Position numbers and translations under genes: made by a program
Assembly (NCBI GenBank): GCA_036785705.1
Contig: JAWUZG010000177.1
Coordinates: 496,001-560,000 of the forward strand
Length of the DNA: 64,000 nt
Direction of reading: 5' to 3'
Source of the DNA: Acanthornis magna
Taxonomy: Eukaryota; Chordata; Aves; Passeriformes; Acanthizidae
Part shown: positions 21,944-33,984 of the stretch, piece by piece
How the letters are laid out: each line of letters opens with the position of its first letter
How positions within the stretch are numbered: the first letter of the stretch is position 1
The notes under the pieces: generated by a model
Told to the model about the DNA's origin: nothing
Databases searched by the model: none
What the model saw: only the letters and a program-made list of their open reading frames with translations

Positions 21944-22389
21944 TGATGCCTTCAGTATTTCTAGTTTTTTACTCTTCATGTATCTGTAACTTGCTGCAGT
22001 TCTGTGCTTCTTACAAAGTGCTGAAATCCTCTGTTCCCAGCACCTTTGGCCAAACAAGGCTCTCTGAACACAGATCCAAGGATATATTCATTGCCTTGGG
22101 GCCTGAAAATATGTGAACAACTGTGAGCTGGGGGAGCAGGGCTGGGGTGGTGAATATCACCACCTGAGGGTGCGATCGGAGAATTAAGGGCCAATGTGCT
22201 AATGGCACAGAAATTATCAAAGGTGAAGGGCTCGTGACCCAGTGTCCATTTTGGGTGCTGTCCCCAACAGGGGACTTTGCTTGCCCCAATGTACCTCCAA
22301 GGCCTTTGCAGGCCTTGAATAAATTGTCCACTTTTGTACTCCTAATTTGTCTTGGCCTCTGTTTCAGGTGGCCTCTGTTTCAGGCATCA
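21944..22389 (+). mobile_element. Solo LTR (ERV1-like), 4-bp target duplication
   Basis: This 446-bp element begins TGATGCC and ends GGCATCA, perfect 7-bp inverted termini. AAGT flanks it at 21940-21943 and 22390-22393. GCCTTGAATAAATTGTCC about 65 bp before the end is a good poly(A) signal and gives plus orientation. A second family member with the same structure lies at 55934-56376. A 4-bp duplication fits class I retroviruses. No internal genes are present. Confidence 0.85.
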
Positions 22390-22393
22390 AAGT

Positions 22394-23463
22394 CTCCAAA
22401 CACAGACCTCCACCCCTGCCATTTGGCTTTGGAACGTGTGAAGGAATGCACACGAATGTGGGGAGAGCAAACGTGTTTGCTCTGGCAAACACAGACTTCT
22501 AAACACGAGAGGGGAGAGCGGAATCCTCCTCTGCTTGTGGCATTCTGGCTGATACAGCCATGTGAGATCACAAAGAGTAAACAGACTGATAACTGAACAC
22601 AAATAGAAACAAAAAAACCCCTTCAAATTGCTGAATTACCTTGTAGGGAATGAAAATGTTTGTGGCTATTATCCTGTTTGGTAACACTCCCCCCTCTGTT
22701 ATCTACATCTTGCAAACTCCACTTTACAACAAGCCCAGCAAACAGCTTCTGATTATTGAGTTGTTGAGATCTGAAAAGGTAAACAAGGCTCTGAAGCGTC
22801 TGAACAAATGTGGGATTGGCATTGCTGGCACCTGAGCACTTGTGCTGATGACAAAGCCCTACAAGAGCCAATTCCTGCCTGGGAAGCTGCGGATCAGCTC
22901 CTCAGCTCAGCACTGGGGCTATCACTGCAGAGCATGTTGGGCCATCCTAAGCCTTGAATAGAAAAAGGAAGAGATCATTAAGTTATAATTTCCCCACACA
23001 ATTGGTATAAGCATTTCCTACCAACAGGATTAGGGTGAATACGAGATCCCAGAATAAAGCTGCTCAGCAGTGAGGATGGCAGTTTAGTGTCTAGTAAATT
23101 TGATTTCTCTGAAAATCCTGACACATCATAATAGCAAAATCCTATTTACTGTAGCAAGCAGGGTGGATAATACCATTTAACACCTGGTATAGAATGTGCC
23201 ATCAGCTCAGAGCTTTGTGCTCCGTGTGCTCATCTTACCTTAAGGTTAATGCTCCTTGACAGCCTCCACGGAAAGCACAATCCCCAAATTAAGTGCCGAA
23301 CTTGGGATTTGCAAATCCTTCCTCAGCGTTTAAGTCAGGGAAAAAAGGGATGCAGGGAAGTGTATCAACATTTCCTGAAATTAATGTCTGCGTTCCCAGG
23401 CTTGGATGTGGCACTGAGCCCTATGAGGAGCAGGATGTCCCCACATGTCCCCACACCAAGGCC
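22394..23463. other. Unique intron
   Basis: No exon, RNA gene or recognised repeat. CpG-poor and AT-rich. Confidence 0.45.
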
Positions 23464-24660
23464 ACCACAGCCCCAAGGCCATGTGGGGATTGTGGAATGG
23501 GCAAAGAACTGTCAGGGCAGTGACTTGGAGGCTGTTAAATCTGCAGTGAATACAACAGAACACTGAAACTTCCAAATGCCCACAGAATGGCAGAATTGGG
23601 GAATTGTTTCCGTTGGAAAAGCTCTCTTAGATCATCAAAGCCATCACTGAGCCATGTCCCCAAGTGCCACATCCATGCGGCTTTGAAATCCCTCCAGGGA
23701 TGGGGATTCCACTTCCAGCAGGGCTAGAAAACCTTCTCCAGGAAGGAATTCCTTAAAATCCACCCTGAGCCTCCCCTGGCTCTCCTCTGAGATCATTGAG
23801 TCCAACCATTCCCAGCGCTGCCGAGGCCACCACTGCCCCATGTCCCCAACTGCCACATCCATAGGGCTTTAATTCCCTCCAGGGATGGGGACTCCACCAA
23901 TGCCAGGGTGGAAAACCACTTCCTTGAAGGAATTTTCACTAATAACCACCCTGAGCCTCCCCTGGCCCAGCCTGAGGCCGTTCCCTCAGCCCCAAGGCTG
24001 TGTGGGGATTGTGGAATGGGCAAAGAACTGTCAGGGCAGTGACTTGGAGGCTGTTAAATCTGCAGTGAATACAACGGGATACTGAAACTTCCAAATGCCC
24101 ACAGAACGGCAGAATCGTGGAATTGTTTCCATTGGAAAAGCTCTCTTAGATCATCAAAGCCATCACTGAGCCATGTCCCCAAGTGCCACATCCACAGGGC
24201 TTTGAAATCCCTCCAGAGATGGGGATTCCACTTCCAGCAGGGCTAGAAAACCTTCTCCAGGAAGGAATTCCTTAAAATCCACCCTGAGCCTCCCCTGGCT
24301 CTCCTCTGAGATCATTGAGTCCAACCATTCCCAGCACAGCCAAGGCCACCACTGCTCCATGTCCCCAAGTGCCACATCCACAGGGCTTTAAATCCCTCCA
24401 GAGATGGGGATTCCACTTCCAGCAGGGCTAGAAAACCTTCTCCAGGAAGGAATTTTCACTAATATCCAACTTAAACCTCCCCAGTCCAGCCTGAGGCCGT
24501 TCCCTCTCCTCCTGTCCCTGTTCCCTGGAGCACAGCCCGACCCCCCCGGCTGTCCCCTCCTGTCAGGAGCTGTGCAGAGCCACAAGGTCCCCCGATCCCC
24601 TTTGTTCCAGGCTGAGCCCTTTCCCAGTTCCCTCAGCCACCCCTCAGATTTGTGCTCCAG
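23464..24660 (-). mobile_element. Composite CR1 block, copy 2, with an internal ~519-bp tandem duplication
   Basis: Made of the same pieces as 18560-19465. The linker (TGTGGGGATTGTGGAATGGG) occurs at 23482 and again at 24001, so a unit of linker plus two CR1 pieces of about 519 bp is tandemly duplicated. The right end repeats the longer CR1 portion (GCACAGCCCGACCCCCCCGG) found at 19330. Similarity to copy 1 includes the non-CR1 linker, so this is duplication of an assembled block rather than repeated insertion. Confidence 0.83.
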
Positions 24661-25243
24661 GATAATCCCATTACCTCACCCCATAACCATACTCACGCAC
24701 AGACTGCTCAACACTTAAAAGTATTTCTAGGAAACTCAAGAGCATAAAAACTTGGCTCCAGTGGAAAATATTATGATTAATATGGGGATCCATATCTTGC
24801 TCATTCACACTGATAAACTAAGTAGTTGTGTCATACAGCAGGGTATTAAAATTAATTTCCTTCTGCTCCCATGACTTGGGGCAGGATTCTCTTAATGATG
24901 CATATTAGCATTAGGAAGCAGTGCAACATGAAAATCGCTGGGTTTGCTGCAGGAAATCGGAACTGGGGAGTCCCATCAGTCTCAGAGACAGAGCAGGGAC
25001 AGACACAGCTCGCCGAGTGTCTCTGTGATGCCAAAACTACAGCCAGAAGAACGAGAGGGTCATGTTTCCTTCATAAAAAATACTGTGAGGCAAAAGCAAT
25101 GGGGTGAAGGAAAAATGTCACCTGCTCTGCATGAAAACTGTGCAAGTGTTGATGGAGACTGCAGCCTGCACAGCGAAGGGATGCAGAGATGGTGACGAAT
25201 AAAGTCCACAGACACTGGGGATGGGACTGGCCTGGAACCAGGC
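24661..25243. other. Intronic sequence without recognised features
   Basis: AT-rich, apparently unique. Confidence 0.45.
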
Positions 25244-25444
25244 AAAAATACTGCACCTCTCCACTGGAATGAGAAGGACAAGAACTGTGAATATATCAAG
25301 TTTTTTTTCTATAAACTTCAGCTCCAGGGAACTGCACTGAGTGAAGGCATACAGGGTAGGAATGGCATTCCCTGCAAAAGGGCTCCTGGAGCTCTGGTTT
25401 CACACTGGGGCTCTTCTGCTTCCAAAATGACTTTTCTTCTTACA
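25244..25444. repeat. Flank duplicated beside two CR1 copies (copy 2)
   Basis: Counterpart of 13826-14021. Shares CTTCAGCTCCAGGGA, ACAGGGTAGGAATGGCA, TTTCACACTGGGGCTCTTCT and CTTCCAAAATGACTTTTCTT, and likewise runs directly into a minus-oriented CR1 3' end. Confidence 0.75.
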
Positions 25445-26090
25445 CAGAATGGTTCGGGTTGGAAAAGACCTTCAGGATCAGCCAGTGCCACCCCAGCCAT
25501 GGCAGGGACACCTGCCACTGTCCCAGGCTGCTCCAAGCCCTGTCCAGCCTGGCCTGGGACACTGCAGGGATCCAGGGGCAGCCACAGCTGCTCTGGCAAT
25601 TCCAGCCCAGCCAGGAATTCCTTCCCAAGATCCCATCCAAATCTCCCTTTTTCCATTCTGAAGCCATTCCCTGGCTCCTGTCCCTGCAGCCCTTGTCCCC
25701 AGTCCCTCTGCAGCTCTCCTGGAGCCCTTCAGGCCCTGCCAGGGGCTCGCAGCTCTCCCTGTGTCCTTCCCTTCTCCAGGGAACATTCCCAGCTCTCCCA
25801 GCCTGGCTCCAGAGGGGCTCCTCTGGGCTCTCTGCAGCTCCTGTGCTGTGTCCCCAGGGCTGGGGCAGCTCTGGGTCTCACCTGAGGAGGCACAGGGACA
25901 GAATTTCCCCTCCCTGCTGCCCCCGGGGGGCTCTGGCTCCCAGCGCCCACGGCCAGGGCAGGTCCAGCTTCTCATTCACCCCAATCCCCAAGTCCTCTCC
26001 CAGGGCTGCTCTCCATCCCTTCCCCCCAGGCTGGATTTGTGCTTGGATTGCCCTGAGCCCCACTCAGGGCAATTACTCACTCACCTTGCA
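25445..26090 (-). mobile_element. CR1 LINE fragment, longest of its subfamily here
   Basis: From the 3' terminus ACAGAATGGTTCGGGTTGG through the usual blocks to CAGCCTGGCTCCAGAGGGG, then further 5' sequence (GAGGCACAGGGACAGAATTT, CTCTCCCAGGGCTGCTCTCC). It gives long spurious open frames on both strands. The 5' limit is approximate. Confidence 0.85.
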
Positions 26091-29072
26091 CTTGTGAGTG
26101 AATAATTAAGACAGATTATTACTTAAGCACACACAGATCAGTGAGTCCACCACTGTCATCTCTGGTTTTTTACTGTCAAGAACCACCTCCATCCCACAGG
26201 TGGACAACAGAAAAACAATGACAAATTTGCCTCCAAGCCCAGGGTGTGAACACTTAAACAACAACAGCTCCACATCCCAGTCAGACCCTGAGCACGGGAA
26301 GGTTCTTTAACTCCTTTGTTAAACTCTCTGCTATTGCTCTGCTGCTGTGGAGCATGTAATAACTAATAGCTTATGTGCTATCTCTGACCTAGAAACATTG
26401 GCAGCTGTTAGGGGAATTGCTGGGTTTTGGGGAAGTATCAAAAGGTTTTTAGCACATAAACCAAATTTATGAACAGTTATTCCCCTGGAGAATAGAACTG
26501 TTTGTGTTTTACTATCGCAGCTGTCAGTGGTGCACAGTTATTTTGTCCTGTATTAATGCCCTGTAAAGGTTGAGCATCTTCCCCCAGTCACTGAAATATT
26601 TTATAATTGACAGACTTCATCTGGCACTGAATATGGATAATTTTCTCCATAAGGAGCGCGCTGTGCTGACACTAATCTGTTCTGTTGTCATCTCCCTTTA
26701 TTATCAACGTCTGCATTGTTTTTGCAGCAGCACTGAAGAACACAAATATGAAGCTTCTAATTGAAAAGGCTAAGTAATCAAAAAGCCAATTAATCAGCGA
26801 GATGAGCTCTGACACTCGATGATGCAACAGACAGAAATACCACACAGGCACAACTGAAGTGTTTTCAAAGTGTGCTTATTTGATGTGGGAATGATCTGAG
26901 ATTGTAATTAGCGCTCTCTGTCACAGGTGACAGACTCGGATTGAACATTTCTCCATCCTCACGTTCCTTCTCCAGGCTCCACTTGCTCCCAGCCCACCTC
27001 CTGCTCTGACCTTCCTCTGCTGAGCAGCCCAGGCTCGGTCTCTGTGCCCCTTCCGCTGAAATCAGGACACGTTTAGGAACAAACAATCAAAATGCTCTGT
27101 CATTTCCAGACCTGACTTTTGTAAAAAGCTCTATTTCCATCCCGATTTTTGAAATTTGCAGTGTGGAAGCTCTCGGGTGACCCCAAAGAGGGCCCAGCCT
27201 TGGGGAAGGTGGGATTGTGTGACCCCTCTGCCTGTCCAGGTTTGCACTCTGCAACCTCCACCTCTCTGAAGAAATCCCAAGTCAGATTTGGAACGCTGAG
27301 TTCACTCCTTTCCGAGCTGGAACAGCACTTGTTTGTGTAGGAGAGAGATGAAAATGTACCTTGATGACAAACTGGATGACAACTTGGAAAAGCAGAGGGG
27401 TTTTACCTCACAAATAAAACCTCACAAAGTCTGGTATCACAAAAACTCCGCTCTGAAGACAGAGCAAACATCAACCACGGAACAAGACAAAAATTCAGAA
27501 CCACTTGGTGTTATCCTGGAGATTCCAAGGCAAGCAGAGAAACCAAGAGATGGCAGAACTTTCCTGTTCCACGTCACCTGGGGGTGACGTGAAACACCAA
27601 CTCAAATAAAATTATTTATTTCTACTTCCAGCAGAACTCAAATAAAGTTATTTAAAGTTCATTATGTCCCCTGCACACCTCGAGGATGTATTTACACACA
27701 CAATTCCACATTGGAAATCTCCACTTTACAGGAGCAAGTGAAGGCACTGACAGTGACCTACTTGACTGCAGAAAATAAGGAAGAAAAACCTCTAAAAAGA
27801 TGTAAAAGGTAAAAAAAAAAAAAAGGTGAAAGAAAGAGCTTTCCAAGACCCATGGTTTATCAGACATCCTTTGCCATGAATTATTCCACACTAAGAGCCA
27901 CCCCAAAAGAAGGCAGTCTGGATGAGATCCCACTGATGCTTTTTCCTCCCACACCAAGCCAGTTATAGGAGAATAATGAAAATATTCTCTGGATTTTTTT
28001 GAGTGAAGTATCTTAATTTTTAGCTGTTTAAATAATGCACCGATTTCAAATCATTAAACTAATTTCCCCTCATCCTTTCAAACTCTTTCTCATTGCCAAG
28101 AACATGGGACTTCATTAATGTCATCTTCAAACAGAGAGGACAAAACACCGAGATGGTATCGGATATAGCCTCCATTTAAAATATTCATTAAGCCCAATTA
28201 TACACACTGATAATTCATGCAACATGTTCTTCCTCCTAATCCATAAAAACAAGGGGTTTTCCTCTAGCCTGCTAAGCTGCATTAATGAATATGTATCTTG
28301 TTCAGAATTTTCACAACCAACTGCAAAAAAAAATCCAAATTAATCAACAATATATAAGCTCAGGAAGAAGGCAGAGGGGTAAAGGAGGCAAATGTATTCA
28401 GGCTGGAGGTTACAACCAACCTGGGAGCCAGAAAATGATGACAGCAGTAATTATTTGAAATTAACATCCTATAAAATAATACCCTATAAAGAATAGGAGT
28501 GTTAACAGCAATATGTTAAACCACTGTAAGCAAGTCCCACAGCCTCCCAAGCTGCTCTCTGCAGTTTAATTTCAAGGCTGTGATGAGAAAAAAGACACAG
28601 GAGTGCTTTTTAAACGTGGTATAAACTTGGAATTAAAATTAAACTCTCCATGTACTGATGAAGGAATCACTAATTCCACCCACTGAAGGCAGAAATTCAC
28701 TATGTCCCTTCACACTTCACTTTTTTTTTATTTTAATTTTTTTACTTGATGACACTTATTCACTTCCACTGGCTCTTCATCAGTGTTGGTAGAAAATAAC
28801 CTCATTATTTTATTTTTCTGTCTGTAATTACCGTGACAGATGAAATCCCACTGCGAATGTGAGAACTTTGTTAGTAAAGAAAACAATATTCTCACCATCA
28901 AACCTTCCACCTTGTCAATATTAAGCCGCAAACAGCAGCAGCAATACAAAAATAAGCCCTCTGGCCAGAATTTTAATCTTTATCTCCTTCAAAAATTCAT
29001 CTTGTAAATATAACCAGGAGCAGAAATGAACAGAAAACTCTTCATTAAAAAAGAAAAAAAAAAAGGTTTTAC
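26091..29072. other. Mostly unique intron next to the 84-bp exon
   Basis: No mobile element recognised. A 14-bp poly-A run lies near 27811-27824. AACTCAAATAAA(A/G)TTATTTA is repeated at about 27598 and 27636. Stretches at 26560-26860 and 28000-28350 look like candidate conserved noncoding DNA by composition only. Confidence 0.45.
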
Positions 29073-29156
29073 CCTCTCTTCCAGCCGAGCCAGCTGCTCC
29101 TTGTAGTAGGCATCGTGTTTCTTCAGCTCCCTGTCCTTCTCCTCCAGCTGCTTGGC
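29073..29156 (-). CDS. CHCHD3: CHCHD3 (MIC19) internal coding exon, 84 bp
   Basis: On the minus strand this exon encodes 28 codons, beginning AKQLEEKDRELKKH and ending EQLARLEER. That is the charged coiled-coil segment of CHCHD3 (about residues 124-151 in human, where the match is ARQLEEKDRVLKK and EQLARLEER). The acceptor is a T-rich tract ending TTTTTAG at 29157-29159. The donor is GTAAAA at 29067-29072, followed by a long T run in the transcript. Both ends are phase 0, so it joins directly to the Ser codon opening the exon at 1636-1706 and gives LEER-SAQFY, the order known for the family. The coiled coil belongs to the DUF737/MIC19 region that precedes the CHCH domain. It probably mediates MICOS contacts, which is a family-level inference. 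The exon has no frameshift or stop. The preceding exon (ending around KAKHL) was not found between 29157 and 64000, so the upstream intron is at least 34.8 kb. Confidence 0.94.
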
Positions 29157-29159
29157 CTA

Positions 29160-30550
29160 AAAAAATAAACCAGAAAAATAAAAATATTGGATCAAGGATA
29201 TTGTCCATTGTTCTGGGCTTTTTCCTCCCCTCCTCAACAGCTCTGCCCGAGTTTGTCCATAAGGATTTGGAAACGTCACCCAAACGGAACCAAAACGCAC
29301 CAGGCTGGGATTTATCGTTAATTTTTTATTTGAATGAACTTCGCAAATCAATTCTGAACTTAGGAAAACCTAATTCTGAACAGGTGGGTATTTGGAAAGA
29401 AAAAAATCCTTTCATGTGTTTTCTAAGAAGTGTATCCAAAACTCTGCTGGTTCTCTTTAATTAGGAATGACTCCTCTGGAAATTCCCAGATGGGCTGAAG
29501 TATCCACTAAGCTGAAAAACTTGACCGCAGGATCACTCCCATGCCCAAATAATCTAAAAAAATACAGAGCAATTTAAAATATTTATATTTTCAATACCAG
29601 TGTTCGTTTAAGAGACACTGCTTCCAGCAAATGGATGTTTTTGGTTTTTCATCTGCAGTGTTTCCCAATTTCCAGGATTAAGGGGACTCATTAAAAATTA
29701 GAAAATGCATTTAAAAAGCACACATGCACAGAGGAATTTATTAAAAATATATAAAGCTCTAAGTCCTGCAGTGTAAATACCAGACAGTGATTTTTAACAA
29801 GCCATGAAGGGTTTAAGACCTAAATTATCAATGCAAATACTTTCCAGGTATTTTTTAAATTTTTAATATTTCTGTCATTTTTAATATCTTTAGTGATTAA
29901 TAATTATTTAATCGTGATCATTACAACAATTACACCATGTATTGTACAGATTTGTACAGATACAAGATTTAATTCCCTTTGTCAAAATTAGCTTTTTGGG
30001 CTTTTTTTAGCAAACACCCAAGGAATGCATCAAAAAGTCTGGATTTTCCCTTGTTTCCTCATTTAACCACTTACCTTTGTATCTATATCCTGAAGCATGT
30101 AAAAAATTTTAAAATTCAAATTCAATTTATTACGTAATTGTGAATAGAAAGAAGGCAAAAAAAACCCCACATGCATGTCAGGCGTGTCTAGAAAAATGCA
30201 GAAATACTTGGAAATTGTTGGGGTTTTCATGCAACTTCACCAAAAATACCCTAAAAAGCCACATTTTGGATGAACCAAACCTTCTCCACCAGAATTCCAT
30301 GGAGCACATGCCCTGTCCACCAGCATTTCAATCAGCCCTGACTCGCTAATTACACATTTTTCCAGAGCTCATTCCATGAAATATTCCACAGCCGAACTCC
30401 TATGTTTTGTATTGATCATGGTTTGTGTCTTCATAGATAATTCCTGATGGAATTATCTCCAAATCTAACTCCCAGACCTGATGGGTACAGAACAGCTGAA
30501 AATCCATTGCAGGTTCTGTGTCCCCAAAATCCATCCTCTCGCAAATATGG
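29160..30550. other. Unique AT-rich intron
   Basis: Very AT-rich between 29550 and 30000. No exon or mobile element recognised. Confidence 0.45.
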
Positions 30551-30668
30551 ATTCATGGAATGGTTTGGGTTGGAAGGGATGGGAAAAATGATCTCATTTC
30601 GCTATCCCAGATTGCTCCAAGCCCCATCCAAGCTGGCCTTGGACATTTCCAGATTCTCTGGGAATGTG
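30551..30668 (-). mobile_element. CR1 LINE fragment, 3' end
   Basis: CATGGAATGGTTTGGGTTGG, TCCCAGATTGCTCCAAGCCC and GGCCTTGGACATTTCCAGAT. Minus orientation. Its truncated 5' side runs into the 14-bp array. Confidence 0.85.
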
Positions 30669-30682
30669 TGCCACAAAACCTC

Positions 30683-31223
30683 ATATTCCATATTTAATAT
30701 CCCATAGTTAATCTTCCATAGTTAATATTCCATATTTAATATTCCATAGTTAATATTCCATATCTAACATTCCACAGTTAATATTCCACATCTAATATTC
30801 CATATGTAATATTCCACATTTAATATTCCATACCTAATATTCCACATTTAATATTCTGTATCTAATATTCCACATTTAATATGACATATTTAATATTCCA
30901 CATCTAATATTACATATTTAATATTCCACATCTAATATTCCATATGCAATACTCCACATTTAATATTCCATACCTAATATTCCACATTTAATATGACATA
31001 TTTAATATTCCACATCTAATATTCCATATGTAATATTCCACATTTAATATTCCATACCTAATATTCCACATTTAATATGACATATTTAATACTCCACATC
31101 TAATATTCCATATGTAATGTTCCACATTTAATATTCCACATCTAATATTCCATATGTAATGTTCCATATTTAATATTCCACATCTAATATTCCATATGTA
31201 ATATTCCATATTTAATATTCCGT
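30683..31223. repeat. 14-bp AT-rich minisatellite, about 39 copies
   Basis: Units of the form TTTAATATTCCACA, TCTAATATTCCATA or TGTAATATTCCACA. The variant AATATGACATATTTAATA recurs at 30881, 30993 and 31077 (spacings 112 and 84, both multiples of 14), showing higher-order duplication of unit groups. It starts just after a CR1 fragment. Confidence 0.95.
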
Positions 31224-33338
31224 ATCTGCAAGGCACCTCCATGCGTAACCAATGCAAATATTCTGTGTCTGACCACCACGTGATCCCCAAAACACAGAAT
31301 ATCTCCAGAACATTCCTTTTGTGCAAATGGAGTTAAACAAAGAAAACGTAAAATTTAGTTCCATAAAGCTGAGGAGAATTTGGTTATGGTTTAGTTCTTA
31401 GAATTCATCCGTATTTCCCATGATTCCATCCGTGCCCTGAAACCGAGCCTGACTTTGGAAAGGCAATGGAATAAAACTCAGGGAGGAACATCCTGACCTC
31501 ATTCCCTCACCCCATTTCGGACAATTCCCAAGGGCAGAGCTTTTTGGGGTGTAAAACACAACAGGTCAAGGGCACAGCAACGACAGAAGAGACAAAACCC
31601 ATCCTTAGCCTCCAGGCCCAGCCGAGCCCAAATCCTTTTACCTGAGCCCTAATCCTTTTCCTCTGTCTCGCTGTGATCAAGGGAATTCAGGAACATTTGT
31701 TCCAAAGAAATCCATCTGAATGGAAGATTATGCCCTGGAAAGTTTGATTTGCCCTGGGAAGTTTGTTCGTTTTTAGGTTGATTTTTGGGTTTGGTTCCCT
31801 GCCCCCCACAAAAAAATTAATCATCAAACCAGGTGGATTTTATTGCACTGAAGTAAAATTATAGTGACACTGCTCACTGCACTGATCTATCACTGATAAA
31901 GGAGAGATATTGTATTATAAAAATACTACATATTATGTTTATCCAAAGGCTTGGATATACAAATTCGGTTTCCCTAAATTGTGAAAGTAACTGGAAGATT
32001 TGGTAGGCAGGTAAAAAAATCAGCAAAAAAGAGTTTCTTCCACCCCTGACACTTGTACAGTAACGCAGACACAGCAAATTTCAAATGAATAAATAATAAA
32101 TAAAATTATTCATTTATACAGGAGACTATAAATATGCCAATAGAGGAGAACGGAGTGCCAAAATAAAAACCTGTAAAGTGATATTATATTTATGGGGCTG
32201 CAGCTACAAGATCCCTGTGAATGTCAATGAGCTGCAAGAAAATAATTAAGAATAGCCATGTTTTCAATTAGCTGAATGCTGCACTTTAGGTGTAAATGAG
32301 ATCCTGGGACAGGTTTGTTGCTTCTTCACAAAGAAACTCTGATAAAAAAACCTTTGCTTGGGTGTTTTCTAAAGAGCAGCTTCAAAAGGCCACCTTTGGT
32401 TCCCTAAACCACCCAAATTTAATATCACTGATATGAAACACAGGTTCTTCAGAATCACAGGGAAGTTGGATTTAGATTTAAAGATTTAAAGGCCAACCTG
32501 GGTTTTGTTTTCAAAAGTAGCACCTGGATTTGGCAGGAGTTGCCATCACTGGAAAAATGGATGTCTTCCCTACAGAAAAATTTCAGGAATTGCCTCATAC
32601 TCAGCTGAAGGGACAAAGCCAAGCCCTGCTCACACTGCATAAAACAAAAAATTTATTTTGTCCTCTGTGAGGCAGAACAGAGCAAACAAACAGCTGGCAG
32701 AAAACCTATGTTTAATAATGAAATTTTAAAAACAAAGAATGGAATCTGGTCAGCTGGAAGCAACAAGATCCCAGGTGCGTGTGGTCATAAATTGCTACTA
32801 TTTAAGGAATTGATAAAAAAAAACCATTATTATCAGGTGGTTCTATGTAGGTTTGCAGGCAGATTTCAAATTCAGCTCCTGGTTTAGAGCTGCCCCTCGG
32901 CGCCAGTTCATTAGGGTCCCAAAAATTTACAGTGGCTCCAATTTGCATTTTTCTGGGGAAAGAATGATCTAGTTCAAAATAAGAGCCCAGTTTAAATTTA
33001 GAAATTATCATCAGGCACCTGAAAGTGCTCTGAAGGTCTTTCTTCAAGGCCATATCTTCACCATCCCACCAAGGACATCGGGGACAGGAGAAGGGGACAC
33101 TGAGGGTGTCCCAAGGCTTCCAGTGACACCTGCCAGGGTGGGATGAGCAAGAACTGCAAAAGAGAGCTCAGAAAATGACCCTTCACCACCACATTTTTGG
33201 AGATTTTCCACATATTTTGCAACTTAAGGTTTGCTGGATGAGCGTGTCCACAGGTCGGAACTGGGGGTGAATTCCAGAGCTTGGAATTCAGGTCCAGGCT
33301 GTGAGTGTCACAGTATTAAAGGGTTTTTCAGCATTTCA
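31224..33338. other. Unique intron
   Basis: No mobile element, exon or RNA gene recognised. Confidence 0.45.
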
Positions 33339-33470
33339 TAAATCATGGTTTGGGTTGGAAAGGACCTTAAAGATCATCTCCCAAACCCCTGCACAAGCAG
33401 CAACACCTCCAGCTCCACCAGGCTGCTCAGAGCTCTGTCCAGCCTGACTTTGGATATTCCAGGGATGTGA
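33339..33470 (-). mobile_element. CR1 LINE fragment, 3' end, source of the adjacent minisatellite
   Basis: ATCATGGTTTGGGTTGGAAA, GGACCTTAAAGATCATCTCC and CTGTCCAGCCTGACTTTGGA, then TATTCCAGGGATGTGACATC, which is the first copy of the tandem unit that follows. Minus orientation. Confidence 0.88.
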
Positions 33471-33984
33471 CATCCACTGAATTCCTGTCCCACTCCCCCA
33501 GTACAGCCCTAAGCATTCACATTTTGGATTTCCCAGGGATGTGACATCCACTGAACTCCTGTCCCACTCCCCCAGGTACATTCACCCTGGCCATTCACAT
33601 TTTGGATTTCCCAGGGATGTGATATCCCCTGAATTCCTGTCCCACTCCCCCAGATACATTCACCCTGGGCATTCATATTTGGGATGTCCCAGGGATGTGA
33701 CATCCACTGAGCTCCTGTCCCACTCCGTCAGGTACAGCCCTGGCCATTCACATTTGGGATGTTCCAGGGATGTGACATCCACTGAACTCCTGTCCCACTC
33801 CCTCAGGTACAGCCCTGGCCATTCACATTTGGGATGTTCCAGGGATGTGACATCCACTGAACTCCTGTCCCACTCCCCCAGATACATTCACCCTGGGTAT
33901 TCACATTTTGGATGTTCCAGGGATGTGACATCCACTGAACTCCTGTCCCACTCACCCAGTACAGCCCTGGCCACTCACATTTGC
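33453..33984. repeat. 74-78-bp CR1-derived minisatellite, seven copies
   Basis: AGGGATGTGACATCCACTGA recurs (with minor changes) at 33461, 33535, 33613, 33691, 33766, 33841 and 33919. Each unit continues CTCCTGTCCCACTCCCCCAG and then TACAGCCCTGGCCATTCACA or TACATTCACCCTGGGCATTC. The 75/78-bp alternation is one 3-bp length variant, so open frames persist on both strands without being genes. The first unit is ordinary CR1 sequence. Confidence 0.96.

Larger units (their letters stand above)
1707..29072 (-). other. CHCHD3: CHCHD3 intron, 27,366 bp
   Basis: Bounded by a GTAAAA donor at the upper end and a CCAG acceptor at the lower end in minus orientation. It holds CR1 fragments, four solo LTRs and small duplications listed separately. 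No coding exon between the two CHCHD3 exons is expected from the protein order, and none was seen. Confidence 0.9.
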
